The position numbers and the translations under genes are program-made. 64,000 nt of DNA from assembly GCA_037975125.1 (NCBI GenBank), contig CM075851.1, positions 125,051,134-125,115,133 of the forward strand, read 5' to 3'. The notes under the pieces were generated by a model. That model was given only the letters and a program-made list of their open reading frames with translations. It did not search any database and had not been told where the DNA came from. The first letter of the stretch is position 1; each line of letters starts with the position of its first letter. This document shows positions 1 to 15,100 of the stretch, piece by piece. This DNA comes from Latrodectus hesperus (taxonomy: Eukaryota; Arthropoda; Arachnida; Araneae; Theridiidae).

Positions 1-843
1 ATTTCTTTTCTATACAAGAAAACTGTAGGGTAGCGTTATAATTGTCCTACAGTTAAAAGTAATGATTAAGAAAATCACATGGCAATGAAGTATTAAACTT
101 TTTTTCTTAGTTGAATACATAAAACTTAAAATAAATTACTATAAGCAGTCATAATTTAATATTAAGCAATAATTTTTAAGTGAAAATTTTAAGAGATATT
201 TCATTCTTTATTAATTTTGTAAGATTCATAAAATTAGTTTCCCCTTCTTTTAAATTACTAAAAAAAGATTAATAATATATTTCGCAAAAAATCATTATTT
301 TTTATAATCACAATATATTTCAATGTTTGCATAACATATATTTTGACACCTATTACATAATACTAATTTAAGCATTTAATATTATTTAATTTTTTTTAAC
401 TGTATAGCTGTCATATTTTTAATTTAATAAAGCAAAACACTATTTAAGAAAAAAATTGTATTGTTCTTTTTAAAATGAAATCCATTGAAATATTTTTTCC
501 CCATTTCTATTCGAAATTTAAAGTTATAGTTAAAATAAAAAGAGCTGCTCTTTTGATTTTTGGAAACAATTCTTTTATGTTTTAGCAAAATTTTAATTAA
601 TCAAATAAACTTGTTTTAAATTTTCTAAATGATTTAGCTTGCTTATTTTATTAATATTCATTTTGTCTCTAAATAAATTAAACAATCATCTTACCACAAA
701 TATGGAGCAATTTTAACACGAAAGATGAAGCATGAATCTATAAAGTGGTTTTCATTTGAAAACACCATCATTTCAGAATCAGATTTTACTTGAAGAAAAT
801 ATATTTTTCTTCAAGTATATCATTCAAAAAACTTAGATAGTGC
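1..843. other. Intergenic, AT-rich, nothing recognised
   Basis: This stretch is AT-rich and has many stop codons in all frames. I see no coding exon, RNA gene or repeat with clear ends. It is the left flank of the Tc1-like element that starts at 844. Confidence 0.5.
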
Positions 844-2009
844 AGGTATAGGACAAAATAAACGGAAAAACCATTTAAAAATGAACCATTCTACGACAAT
901 CCAATAACGCTGCCTCGAGTGGCAACCTAGTGGCGGCAAAACGTCAGATAACAATCAACCATTTGGCGGAGTGAGAATTACAACAGAAAATTCTTTTCTT
1001 AGTAAAACTTGATTATGTCCGGCTTTTCCAACGTAAAAAGAGGCATGATAATTGAAGCTCGTTTTGCTGGGAACACGATAATTGGTCCAGAACAGCTAAT
1101 CTTGTGGGTGTTTAAAGGATCATTATTTCAAGGGTTATGATAGCTTACACAAACTTGGATAATGTGTCTTCTACAAGCACAACTGTGGAGGAAACTAAAA
1201 GTTTAAGGATTTTGATGGAAAGTGTTGAAGGGTATAGTTGCCCGAAATAGCAAGAATACACTGCCGCAGATAACGTCTGCGAGAATATATATTCAACTTA
1301 AAAATCCATAATCCATCCAATGAGATTTCCATGCTTCGAACATTTATAGCACAGTCACTATTCCAAAACCGTTAATTTCGGTGTCGAATGCTATGAAAAG
1401 ATTGTAGCGATGCCGAGACAACTTAAACTGGACACAACTGAAATAGGAACAAGTCATCTGGACCTGATCACCAAGCATGTGTTCATCTATCGAAAATCGG
1501 CAGAAATATTTGATGTTAATAGTTTAGTTCCAATCATGAAATATGGATTGAGTTCTACAATGGTGAGGTGAGAAATCACAAGCGACCATTATTGAACCAT
1601 TCTCACTGACAATTTTCACCCTATACTTCAGATTGTCTTTCCAGGAAAATGTCCAAGATGACAAAGCCCCTGTTTTCACATTGTGGTGTGTTCAAGCATT
1701 GTTTCATAAGCATGGTGATAAAATGAAACATTTAACCAGAAGTCTTCAGTCTCTTGATCTCAATATGATTGAGCTTTTGTGGTATTTTTAAGGAACAAAG
1801 TCCGAGTTCAGTTCCCTCCTCTAAGCACACTGTCTGTACTTGAGACGACCTTGCACGAGGAATGGGTGCGAATTCTGAAGATAGGCTTTTATTTGTCAAT
1901 CCCACGTCGAATGCAAGCTGTCATTCAAGCCAAAGATGGCTCAACTTCTTTACTAATTAAATTCATTATTATTTTTTCACAGGTGTTCCCATTATTTTGT
2001 CCTATACCT
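844..2009 (+). mobile_element. Tc1-like DNA transposon, decayed
   Basis: The ends carry an exact 18-bp terminal inverted repeat: AGGTATAGGACAAAATAA at 844-861 and its reverse complement at 1992-2009. Just inside, the left end reads ACGGAAAAACC and the right end (reverse complement) TGGGAACACC, so the similarity continues imperfectly. The interior holds a broken transposase on the plus strand. The length of about 1.17 kb is short for a Tc1 element (usually 1.3-1.7 kb), which suggests internal deletion. The TA target duplication is not clean. It lies downstream of the SMYD3-like gene. Confidence 0.85.
1014..1950 (+). pseudogene. Tc1-family transposase pseudogene
   Basis: Conceptual translation in shifting plus frames gives pieces in the Tc1 order. 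First is a helix-turn-helix region (MSGFSNVKRGMIIEARFAG near 1016). Next is an internal piece near 1430 resembling the family's D-H-L-x-W-T-Q-L stretch. Last is a C-terminal piece near 1835-1950 (LETTLHEEWVRI, then FYLSIPRRMQAVIQAKDG) that matches the typical LHEEW...IPRR(I/M)QAV end. Many stops and frameshifts separate the pieces, so no active enzyme can be made. Assignment to the DD34E Tc1 group rests on these motifs, not on a search. Confidence 0.8.
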
Positions 2010-3189
2010 CTATATTTGTATATTCAAAATACTTATCGAGAAATTTTTTGTTTTACAGATTTTTACATTATATATTTTGTTAATTAGGAAATTTTTTTTT
2101 ATTTAATTTTTCATATTTTTAAAGAGAAGACAGACCTATTTTTATGGAAGACTTATGAATGTGCTTAAAGAACTGTTATGTAATGATTTGATGATTATAG
2201 AATATAAAATTCAGTTAACTTCTTGTACAACCAAATTCTTTTGGCAAGATGATTTACATAAATTTTAATGCTACACAAAGGACATAAGTTCTATCAACAA
2301 TCAAGCAAAATTTTCTACTCTGTTTAGTTCAAATTTGTGAGCTTATATACAGTTCAAGCAATAGAAGCAGCATTGCAGTAAGCTTGTGCCTCGTCACAAA
2401 TCTGCAATCTTCTTCTTGATAACAGAATTTTCATAATTCCACAAATAATACTGAACTTATTGTAAATTACTATCACCTGCATCAAATTTAAGCAATTTCT
2501 CTGCTTCTAAGTCATTTATATTGCTACAATTATACTGAAATTATGCAAGCTTTCATTATTAAAATGTTAATTCACTAAAGAGATGTGTGATGACTACAAG
2601 TAAAGTTCTTTTTTGTTCCCTTGTCCAAACACACACCAGGATCTATTGTCTGAAAGTGTTTATGAATGATTCTATTACTTCTAAGACAACAAGGCTTTTT
2701 TTAATCCAGGTTCATTAAGTGTGTTGCTCAGTATCATTCGAATTAAAAACAAATACTCTTAAACATCAAACGGCATTAATGCATGAAAAAATTTAATCTT
2801 AAGCAATTTTTTGAAGAATAAACTGAATATGATAGTGAACAAAAGTAGAACGCTGCAATGGTATTTCAAATAATAACAAAACGCTCACTTATGTAAAAAT
2901 CAAATGATGACAGACCATGTCCTTTTCCATCAGATATTTATATCTAAATTCTCGAATGACCAAGTACACTACTTAAATTCTGCACCCTTGAACTCACATG
3001 AATATTTATTAGTAAAAATATTAATAAGGTTCTTAAATGCAAATTTTTAAGACTCATTCCTTTTTTTTGTGATAAATTACTCAGAATATATTTCTGAGAA
3101 ATTTGAAGCTAACCAATGTTGATTTTTCCAAATAAGCTCACTATTCGTTGAATCTTAGGATGGAGAGAATTCGTTGCAATATTAATTTT
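2010..3189. other. Downstream flank and probable 3' UTR of the SMYD3-like gene
   Basis: AT-rich sequence without a coding exon. On the minus strand a canonical AATAAA signal (TTTATT on the plus strand) lies at 3005-3010, about 180 bases beyond the stop codon at 3190-3192. It is a plausible polyadenylation signal, which would make roughly the last 200 bases 3' UTR. Nothing else is recognised. Confidence 0.4.
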
Positions 3190-6100
3190 TTAAAAACTCA
3201 ATGATGCAAATTTGGCTTCTTGCAGTAAGCTTGATAGTTCTTTAGTTAAAGGATGCTTCTCACCATGGGTTATTTTTAATATATTTTCAGCCTATAAAAG
3301 AAAACAAAGGGAGAGAGAAATAAAATCACAAAAATTTTTTTATTATTCTACTAATACAAATGCTTCAATTTTATCACATTATTTAAAATAGGTTAGTTAA
3401 AAATAAAGCATCAACATAAAATTTGACACAAAAAATTGTGTACTATAAATTTTTATATTATTCAAATCAACAAAAATATTTATTCATAAATAATATTTCA
3501 ATATAAATTATTTATTAATCGCAAAATTATAAAGAAATAATTAAAAAGATATGACATAAAAACATTGAAATAAAAAAATAAATATGTTAAGTGATTGAAA
3601 TAATTATCATAGATTTCAACAGTATATTAATTTTGATAATCTGGATGCCATTGATATAGATAGTTAGGATTGCTGAATAAATGTTTTTAAATTTCAATCA
3701 AACGAATTACTTGTTTATAAAAATATATCTTATTTAAAATTTGGAAGAATAATTTTTCTGATAATGATATTGAAGTTTTTTAATAATTTTATTCTTTTAA
3801 AAGCTGTTTTATTAACATTTTAAATTGTTTTTATTTAATCTAGAAGTTCAGAAAGACAAGACACTATTGTAATTATAAATTAGAAAATAGTACATAAAAT
3901 TTAAAAATTTCATTTCAAAGAAAATTTAATTTACCTATATACTTACCTCAATTAGCTTGGGTACAGCAACTCTAGACAGTTCTTGATAATGTAGAATTTT
4001 ACCAATTTTAAACAAGTGAATGCCTAATTGAGGATGATTATTCCCAAAATACAATCTGAAATAAATTAAACTAATAAGAAACTAACCAGTAGAAATATTT
4101 AAGATCATATATTAAAGTAAATTTAATACTAAATAAGTTTCATAATAGTTTACTTCAAAGTGAAAATATTCTCTCTTTGATTAGAGAAAAAGTAATGGCT
4201 GAATGATTCATTTTTTCCAGACTAAATAAGGGATAGGTATATAGAGAATGATAGAGGTTTTAAGAGATTTAACTAAACGAACTTGTGAGAATATCTTGAA
4301 CAATCTGTCAAAATATAAATTATAATTAAAAGTTTTAAACTTTCTATTTAATCCATTAAGTGAACAAATGGAAATAATAACTATTTTGTGAAAAGGCTAA
4401 ATATTTTCTACATACATGTAATTTGGAAGTTTTCTCTTTGATTAAGTTTAAAATTTACAGAAGCATCACATATTCTACAACAGCAATTTTTAAAGGCAAT
4501 TATGCAGGGATATATAATGGCTCACGATATTGAACAAATAATTAATTGGTGAGAAAAAAGCAGTCTCATTAATATTGCCAGTACAATAGATTGCAGCTTT
4601 CATGGAACTTTTAAAATGAAATTTTTACAAGAGCACTTTTTGTCTATAACTGCTGGAAATTACCACCTTAGTATATGGCAAATTTTTATTTAACTGATAC
4701 GTTTAAGATATATTTTACTCAAAATGCAATAATGCATTAGAGTACTGTTATCTAATATTTAAACTGCTTTTAAAAATTTATTTCTTAAGAGCTTGATGTA
4801 ATGAAGTATGTCAGCAAAAATCCATACTTTTCTTAAACCCTCTGAAAAATTTAAAAAATCACTAGACAACTTTTTTAAGCTTTTTCTAAGACAACCACCA
4901 AAATCCATGACAATTGCCCGACTTTAAACATAAGTAAGTTCAACATCTTTTAAACAAAAGTTTTTGTTCACATTATGATCAAAACAAAAAGCAATCGGCT
5001 GCTTCATAAGGTAAAATTAATTCTCGAAATAAATCTATAAGAACTTTATAAAATGGATCAGATATTTCCTGCTGAATTCCCAAATTAAACTTCCAAAGAA
5101 TGACACAGTTTTGAATTTATGTGAATTTCTCAAAGCTTAGAGTACATAAATTTCCTCAGTTACAAAATGTTTGAAAAATCCAGGCATACATTTAAACTTG
5201 AAATTCTCTCTTTTTAGTCTGCTTGGTATTTTTATTTCCATTATATCTCACCAAAAATTATAAGATTTTTAAAGATAGTGACCTTAAATACCTGTCAACC
5301 TTGGAGGAAAAAAAATCAGGAGACACTACTAGAGACATTTTTGCTTGAAACAGAATGCTTAAAACTGTAGTACTGCACAAAAAGACACAATTTTGCTCTA
5401 TAGATTATACATTCTGAGAATGATGTATGTTAAAAATATTTTGTACTTATCTAAATTTTTTTAATAAAATATTCATCAACCTTATAAAGAAACTATGAAA
5501 TATAAAATAATATACTACATGTAAAAAAATAAACATCAATGTTTATGTCCCAATATATATTTTATAGAGCAACCTTTAGTATACTAATGCAATTTATAAG
5601 TATTAAACTTATAAAATTACAAAGAAACATAAAAACATAAACAAAAATTAATTTGATTTAGTGACAAATACTTTGTTTGATGGTAATATTTTTCAAATTA
5701 AATTACAAATAGCTAGTATTATTCCTTTTTATCGAACTGCTTATGTAAACAGGCACCTGATCTGTAATGTTAATTATATGATTGCCCACTCGTAGGAGTC
5801 TTGGCGATCAAGTGGTTACAGCACAGTGGACTCGAAACTCAGAGGAAAATATTTGAAAAAAGAATATCTATCTATCTATGTATATATATATAGATAGACA
5901 TATAATCAATGTATTAATGCACCTTCTGCTGACTATTTAAGCTCCTAAAACAATTCGATACACTTTTCCGGCAATATTTCGGCTGTTTTTAAGTTTTTCA
6001 CTGAAATTACCAAAAATCAGTAGAATTGGCAGATATGGATCAATCATAAAATATTTTGAAATAATATCATATGAACATATAATTCCTTTTAGTTTATTTT

Positions 6101-9100
6101 CATCTTTACATGCATAAAGAAACAAATTATTCATCCACATACTTTTCAATTTAATATTCTCATTTTAAAACAACTTTATCGTTGATTATAAATTTTGTAT
6201 TTCGTTTAAAAGAAACTTTTTATTAGATTCTGTTTAATGATTTTTACAGTTAAATTATTTTCTGTTCATTTTTAAATGATTCTGCAATATTTTCTGCATA
6301 GATTAATGTAGTTTTTCATTGAATGTTTTTCAAATGCTCATTGAGTTTAGACATGGAGTGAAGGCTTATGACAAAAAAGAAAAGTGGAACAGTCTTTGAA
6401 GTTCAGAAAGCCAAGCAACCAAAGGCAGAAGACTGAATTAGCTCCTTCACTTGTAAACCTTAGCTGGGCACTATCTTAAGGCTAAGCCTTGTAAGTGGTC
6501 ACATTAAATGCCTCTTTTTTAATAAGAGAAAAAAGTCTATGTGACATGTTTGAAATGCAATTCTGTGCAGCACTACTTGATGAATTGTGCAGGTCTTGAA
6601 AGGGAGGACTTATTTCTCAGTCCTCTTCTGGTTTATGATTATATGAAGATGCTTGGGCTTATGGATCTGGTCTAGCCTGCAGCTAGATCACAGAGGAATA
6701 CATCAACAACAATAGACATGGAGTATCACCTTATTGATTTTTTTGTATTAAGTAATTTATGTGGATTCAAATATTTGATTCCTACGAAAGTTTTCGCAAT
6801 CTTTTTCTCTTGCTTAACTTCTGTTTTTTAAAATATCACATATTACATTTAAAAATTTTAATGTTTATTTTTTACAAACCAAGTAGTAGATTTTGCATGT
6901 CATCTATAAATTTATCTAGATCAAAGGCTCACAACACACTATTGCCCTTTTGACATTAATTTAGTCTCTTTGACATATTTGTATCCATTCTTTTGAAAAC
7001 ATTTGATTTTCGTTTGAAAATCAGATAAATACATTTTTTCCTTTTTTTTAAAACTGTATTCAAACATGCAGCAACAATACATGACATCATATTTCCTTTT
7101 TTAAAATACACTTTGTATTAAAATATAGACATAAACATAGAACAAAGCAAAATATATGTTAAAAGCACGATCAAACTCAAGCTAACAAAAACAATGCATC
7201 CAATGAAGTCATACTATTCCTTCTCTGAAAGCATAGTGCAATGCTGCACTTCGACTCATTTTGAAAATCATATATTTATTTAAACATAATACTAACTTTC
7301 TCCTTTGTTTTGTTTGTTTATGTTCGAACAAAAGTAATAATGCAAAATAAATTTTTGTTTGGAATTTTAAATTACATAATCTATTATAAATTAAATAAGC
7401 ATTCCTACTCTCTAAGTTCCATTTTTATAAAATTTTATAAAAATTTAATATAAATTGAAATTATAAAAGTTGAAACTACCTCTTTCAAATTTTCCAAATT
7501 ATTTTATTAATATAGATATAGTACTAGTTTTTAACTACATATTAATTTGTAACAACAAGTTCTTATGACTAGTTTCTAAGAAGTGAAGGTATTGCTTTTG
7601 TTTTTTGCAAGAATACATCTACTATTATTACAGTAAAATTTTCAAAAGCTAAATGATGTGCATTTGAATAAGTTTTTCACTACATAATAAAAATTCTTTT
7701 AACCATGGAAGAGTTTTGTGAATTTTTATTCATACCATGTATTCTAGGGCATGCATATCTGCCATAGATTCATTACTATTTTAAACTCACTCATGCTTGC
7801 AATATACTCATGTTTAGATTTTCAAAAGTCTAATATAAGAAAAGAGCTCAAATAAAAAAATGAAGTAAAGACTTGCAATTAAAAAAAAAAGAAAAATATT
7901 GTGATAATTACCTCAGAGGTTCATCCAGACAATTGCCAAAAATAAGGGCATCTGTCCATTTTTGAAGAGTTATACAAGCATCAAATGCTATTTCCAATGT
8001 TTTGATTTTAATTATATTTGTATCTTCTAACAATTTATTCTCAATTCTAAGCAGTTCCTCACAGGCTTTATAGATGGACTGAGGATCTTCTGAAACGAAA
8101 GAAAGACATAAATTATTCATATTCCATTTAAAGAAAAAGGAGATTAATTTAAAAAATGATAAATGATTAACTTTTACTACAATGCTTTTTATATAAAAAA
8201 TGCAAAATATTAAAGGTTTTATATTTAAACTTATTTCTAATTAAGTTATTTGAGGATAGTATTATGAAATTTGAGTAAAATAATATGCATTAAATATTTT
8301 TTATAATAAGAACTAAGCATTTAATCTTCCAATTTTGTTAAAGTATAATGAGTAAAATATTTCTCAATATAAATCATTAAAAATTTTAAAACACGATATA
8401 TATTGTGAGCAATAATATTTGTGTAGATATCTAATTTAAAGAATGATACACATTTGTTATACTTAATAAAAAAATTAAAATAGGTTTTTAACAAAAACAA
8501 AAATATAAATTGCTTTATTCAAATATTTAAAATAAATAACTAAAGACAAACCTTATTTAGATAACAGGAAATTGGGAGAATATTTAGATAACAGTAGAGT
8601 TGGCATTTATGCATTCAATACAGAAGGCATACTGGGAAAGGTGGAATCATTTTCACTCTAGAAATCAATAACAATAAATTTTCAAAAACCAACTCACTGT
8701 CACTATGTTGTAAGAAAAATTATGTGGGACTGTAGAAGGAAGAGGAAATCCTATGTTATAAACACATTTTCCCAAATCCCTATAATTATGCATAGTTAAT
8801 TTTTTGCTACATGTGCCAGTTTTAAAAGGAGAAAGAAACAATTGCTTCGTTTTTGAAGGGAGAAGAATTTTACAATTTTCTTTCCTATTTGGTATTTCAA
8901 ATTTTAAATAAAAAAGACAATTTACAGAAAAATATCTATCAACATTTACATAAAAAACATTTGCAGAAAAAGAAAGTTTAAAATATATTAGCATATTCAC
9001 TTAGAAACCAGATTTAAATTAGAATTTATATTAGACACATTAAAAATGGTTATTTTCTGCATATTCAATAAAAAATATAAATAAATAAAAATTTGAAAAA

Positions 9101-12100
9101 TTATTTATACTTTACAGTTAAAATAACGAATCTGATTATTATTAGTATTCAGCAGTAGTTATTAATGATAAGTAGCACAAATTAATCACATTAACACACA
9201 TAATAATAATTGCCGACAAAATTCAGATAATTGTTAATCTGATGAATTAGACATAATTTATTTAAACTTCAACTCTACTATAATTTTTAAATGTCTGTAC
9301 GCTATAATAATGAAAGTTGTTGTAGACATTCAGAGTTAAAAAAAAATAAAAGCTTACATTAAATAAATTTATATTTCAATTTAAATATAGATTTTTCTTA
9401 AAAATTCAATGTTTGTTTAGCATATCACCATATCTACAGGTGAATGATAATTTCTAATATGTTCAGTTCACAAATTTTAATATATTTCCATCGATACAAA
9501 TTTAACAAAATGTAAAAAATTTGAAATAGTTCAAGAGCTGAATCATTGTATATACTTTAGAAGAATATATTACAGCAAAGTACACATAATATAAATTCAA
9601 ACATCCATATTACTAAGTTTTAGAATAGTTTTGGAATTCTTTTCTTTTTATTCAGAATTTGTTTCATTTCACATGGAATTCAATAATAACAAATTATTTG
9701 TAGCCATTTGTAATAGCCACATTATAATTGCGCCATGTGTTTTTTACTCATTAATTCTTAATTCCTTATCATTTTATATTTTACTTAGAAATATCTTCTG
9801 TTCTAAAAATGTTGAGCGCTTTCAATTTATCAAGGAGTGAAAAGGAATCAACATTTTTTCTCAGAAAGGGGTATTTCACATCACACTCAAACTTATGCAA
9901 ATGGGCACAAAATGATACACAAAAAAATGATGCAAATGGGAAAAAAATGATGCAAAAAGGATGCACAGAAAAAAATGATGCAAATGGGCACAAAATGAAT
10001 CTGTATCAAGGGAAATAGATAGTGCTGTAATGTAAAGAATTGTAAACTTAATAAGCATTCAATTTGATAAAATAACCATTCGATTTGATAATTGGTTCAG
10101 TGGATCAAGAATTACTTCTGTGGCAGCACTATAATTTATTTATTGTTAGGCCAAGGGACTTACTTCAATTAAGTGGTGGGAACTACAACTGAATCTCAGT
10201 GAAAAACAATTGACTGGAATAGTTTTATCAGAGAACCATGTTCTTTGGATCTTCTACGGCAGCCTAAAAGACAAACAAGTGGTTTGGGAAAAATAGTCAA
10301 AATGAATGAAAGCCTGTTCTTGGCAGAAGAAAAAAACAAGACAGGAAGAATTTTTCCCCAGCAGTGGATTTTCGTGATGAAATTAGTGAATATTTTCTAG
10401 TAGAGACAATAAATAGAGAAGCAAGTCCACTGATGCCAAAGATAGTTGAAGACACTGAGGATTCACAATACATTCGAAATGTTGGTATGCTTATAAAACT
10501 GAAGGTTTTGAAAAAACACGGCATCATCATATGACCACAAATCATGAATACCATTTTGTGGATCTGACCAAGGGCACACATATGCAAAATACAGAAAGAT
10601 TGCAGATCCCCAAAGTGGAAGAGCATTAGACAATGAGGCACAGCTCGCCACCTCCTTTCATATCTAGGCAAATTTATGCGGCAGAAAACTCTGGGACAGC
10701 GCAAAATTCATTTGAGACTATCTTAAACACCATTATCAAAGTATAGTGGCCAAATTTAATCTCTTTTTTGCTTAGGTGATAAATATGACAAAAGGGGACA
10801 GTAATCTTACTTAAGTATCAAGAGTTGTATCTTAATTTTATTAAAAATTCATTAAACTAATTTTGAAGTACTTACCTTTGTCTTTCACCATCTTTTTGAT
10901 ACGTTCTAATTCCGCATTGCATCTGTGAGCTTCTTGTTTCGATTCAATAGTATCTTCCAGTAATTTTGTTTTCATTTTTTCCTATTTGATAAAGTATAGG
11001 TAAATCATTCTATGAAAAAATTAATAATTAAATTTTTATTCAGCCTAATTTTGAAGTTAAACACAAATACAGCATATGATTTAAGTGTTTAATTAAGTAT
11101 GATTTTCATTCATGACACTAATAATTATATTTTTAAAATTTTAAATTCATTTAGAAATTAAAAAATATAATTTATTCTTTCAAAAACATATCAAAATACT
11201 TCATGCAGTAACATATTTGTTCAGTTAAAACAGCAAAAGAAAATTATAAATCTTATTTGTAAGTTTAAAAAAGGGTAAAAAAAATTTTTTTTTTGGTTAT
11301 TTTTCTGATTTTAGAAGTAAAATAACTAAAGCTTAGCAAAACAAGAGTCATAAAATATAAGAAAAATTCTAAGTTTTTTATTAAAACTTATTATAAAAGA
11401 TATATTTATAGCCATCAATAAAGACCTTTTCTATTTGTTAATTTTCCATATGTTTGTCTCCATTTATAAGTAAAACATTATATTTTTATAATTCTGATAC
11501 ATTTTTAAATAATGAAATCAACATTGATTTGAATGCATGAACAATAAAACATATTAATAAAATAAAACGAATAAAAAAATCATAAAATGCTTGGTAATAA
11601 TTAATTTTAATAGTTAAATGAAATATTTAATACTGTAGCTGTTTTTTTACTTTTACAAATATATGTATAATAAATAGAGAATAAATTAAAAAATTTAAAA
11701 GTGAAATTAATGTGCAAATAAACAATGCTAATAAGCAAAAGTATACCCAACTCTTTTTCTGCATGGTCTTTTTTACACAATATTCAAATATCGATCCAAT
11801 AATGTACTTTTTAAATGAATTTTTTGTTTCAGCATGAATCCAAAACTAAATTTTTTAAATTATGGTTTTAACCCAGCAATCAGAAGATGGTTTATAGCTA
11901 AATATGAGTGAGTGACTTTATCTATTGTTTACTTTCTATTCAGGAGTTATGGAAGAAAACTTGAATTTTATTATCATTTGTTTCTTCATTTCATTGCACT
12001 TGAACTTACACAGCATTTCCTTCGTCAGCATAAGATTTTTGATAATGAATCCAGCTATCTACTTCTGGACCAACCAAATATTCAAATGCTGTTTTAGCCA

Positions 12101-15100
12101 CCTAACATTGCTTCAGCCACGTGATCAGCACATCATAATATAAAATGATGTAAAACCAACCAGTACTTTACTCTGTATTTTTTCATTTAATTATATTTTC
12201 TTATCCTTTATAATATACATACCTTTATGTATGCATAATTTTTAATTTCATATTCGCACAAATTATGCATAATTTTATTTATAATTTAAATTTAAGCTGG
12301 CCTCCTATTAATGAAAAGTTCAGTTGGAATTCTATAGAATAACATGCATATTAAAATTTGCTAAGATATTCAGCTATTAGAATGTCTATAAGCATTGTTA
12401 AAATTTAGATAGAATAAGTCAACATAATTAAAAAAATTTTGTACTTAATTTTGATAAGTGAAGATATTTTTTATGAAATTCTGATATTGGACCTTTTTTA
12501 TTTAATGAAGCTTTTATATATTAAGTAATAGAGCATTAGTAACAAGCCTAGTTGATATTTGATTTTGATATTTTTTATGTAATATATTACATACAAAAAG
12601 GCCCAAGTAGTATATTATATGGGCCTTTTAAAAGAATAAATGTAGCTTACATAAATTCAGCACAGTACTGATTGCTTTTATGTACACCATATTTTTTATA
12701 GTACCATAGGCAGTCTATTAATAAATGTCTCATATCAATGACAATGTCAATATGTTATACTGATATGACATATGCTACAACAATAATATTAAGTATTATT
12801 ATATTAATTATAATAATATTAGAATTATTTTCTTTCAATCAAGTAATGATTGAAAGAAAATAATTCTATTATAAAAATAATAGAATTATTTTCTTTCAAT
12901 CATTAGTACAAAAGTAACATGAAAATTTATTTCCTTTTGTTATTATAAAAAGCTTTCTACTGAAATTGACAAGTAATTTGAATTATTCAAATGCTTTTAG
13001 CAATTAATTCATTTAGATTACTTTTTAAAATTATTTTGTTCAAACAATAAACCAATTTATGTTGATATGTAATAATTTCTAACATTTCAATATCTTAATA
13101 TACTAAAAACTGAAAGATATCCCTATTTTTAGTAATACCATACCTAAACAATTTCAATAAACAAACAAACAATAAACAAAAAAAATTAAAAGGTAGGAAT
13201 TTCTATTAATGTTTATAATTATTTCATTATTCAAGCAAACTGTATTTTATAATTATAACTATTACTAAATTTCTTAAAGATATTATACAAAGTATTTTAC
13301 ATATCAAACTGAATTAAGGATGGATAGTTACATAATTTTATTTTAAACTTAAATACATTTATAGCTGTTTATTACAATTAAATCTCATTATCATAAATAT
13401 TATAATTCAAACTAGCTGTTTATTACATTAAAGAAATTTTTCAAATTCTCTGTAGTATATTTTATATTGAAGCAGCCGAATGTAATAATTATTTTATTCA
13501 AAAATGGGACAACACAATTATACACACATTAAAGTATTGACATTATTGAATTGTTCTGTTTGTAAACATTCTTATAGTCTCGAATTCAGAGTGTTCTTAC
13601 TTTCGTTTTTAAGAATACTACATTCTCCCACACTTAAATTACGTAGTCCGATAGATAACGTGGTGGTTGTCGTATTCTTGCTGATCTTCAAATAGGAGGA
13701 CCTCGTGCAGCACTGGAACCATTAGAAACACCAGATACTGGCTTACCATAATTCTTTGCAATTCGAACTTCTGATGGCATGGGGTCGAAATGATTTCCAG
13801 TAGGAAGCAATTTCCTTGGATAGATGACATCAGGCTTTGGGGAAAATGTAACTCTTGGAATTTTGGGAACCTCACTTTTCCTCAATTGATTTATGTCTTT
13901 TTATAGTTTTCCCGTCATCGAGTTTTATTAAATAGTGTAATTTACCAGTTTGTTGTTTCACGATGCCAAATTTCCATGTTAGCTTATTGTTGGCATAAGT
14001 ACGTGATTGTACATGATCTTCCACACTTAAAATTCTATGATTTGGAATAAGTGGGTGAAGTATATGTGTATTTTAATACCTTACTTGGTGGACGTAATAA
14101 ATCTAGTTTAATTCGAATTTGGCGTCCAAGATACAATTCTGAAGGAGTTTTTCTGAATTGTAATGGAGTTGCTCGATAACGAAATAAAATTTCTCTTACC
14201 TTCACGGGTATTGAATTCTTTTTATTGGACATTGACTTTAATTTCTGTTTAACGGTTTTTACATTACGTTCAGCTAACCCGTTTGTTGCAGGATGACCTG
14301 GAGCTATTGTCTTATAAATAATTCCATATTCCTTACGAAATTCTGTAAATTCGGTACATGTAAATATAGATGCGTTGTCAGATACAAGGACATGAGGCAA
14401 TCCATGCACACTGAAAATATCCTTTAATAATCTTATTGTTGAAATAGCTGATGGAGAGCTTTGTTGAATTTTAACTTCAGGCCATTTTGATCTTGCATCC
14501 ATTACAATCAAAAAATGATATCCCAAAAAAGGTTGAGTGTAGTTAATATGTATTCATTCAAAATTTGATGATGGCTCTTCCCAATGATGATTTGATATTT
14601 TTGCAGGATTATCTTTTACTTCTGCACAACTTCTACATTCTCGAACTAATTAATCTATATCTCAATCGATGTTTTTCCAATAATAGTATCTTCGGGCTAG
14701 ATTCTTCATTTTGACTATTCCTAAATGTGTGTGATGAAGTTTTTTTAATATCCCTGTTCGAAGTTTTTCAGGAATATACACTCGATGTCGTTAAAAATTA
14801 CTCCATGTTGTAATGAATATTCATAATCATATTTGTTACCTGATAAAAGTCCTTGTTTAAAAACTGACAATTCTGGATCCTCCTCTGTCTCTTTAGAAAT
14901 TGTCTCAAACGTAATGGAAGAAGTTGTAATTTGGTTAACAGTCTGGCAGTGAATAATATCATCGTCTTGTAATATATTTGGATCTTACAAATTTTTAGTT
15001 TAAGTGATGCTCTTGAGAGATAATCGACATTCTGATTTTCTTCACTTTTTCTATGTTGGAATTGATAATTATATTCACCAAGAAATGCTGCATATCTTAG

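Noticed and set aside
10297..10704. 135-codon open frame on the minus strand as a possible exon or gene
   Set aside because: No domain is recognised, it does not splice in phase with the SMYD3-like gene, and the opposite strand is partly open as well; kept only as an anonymous block.
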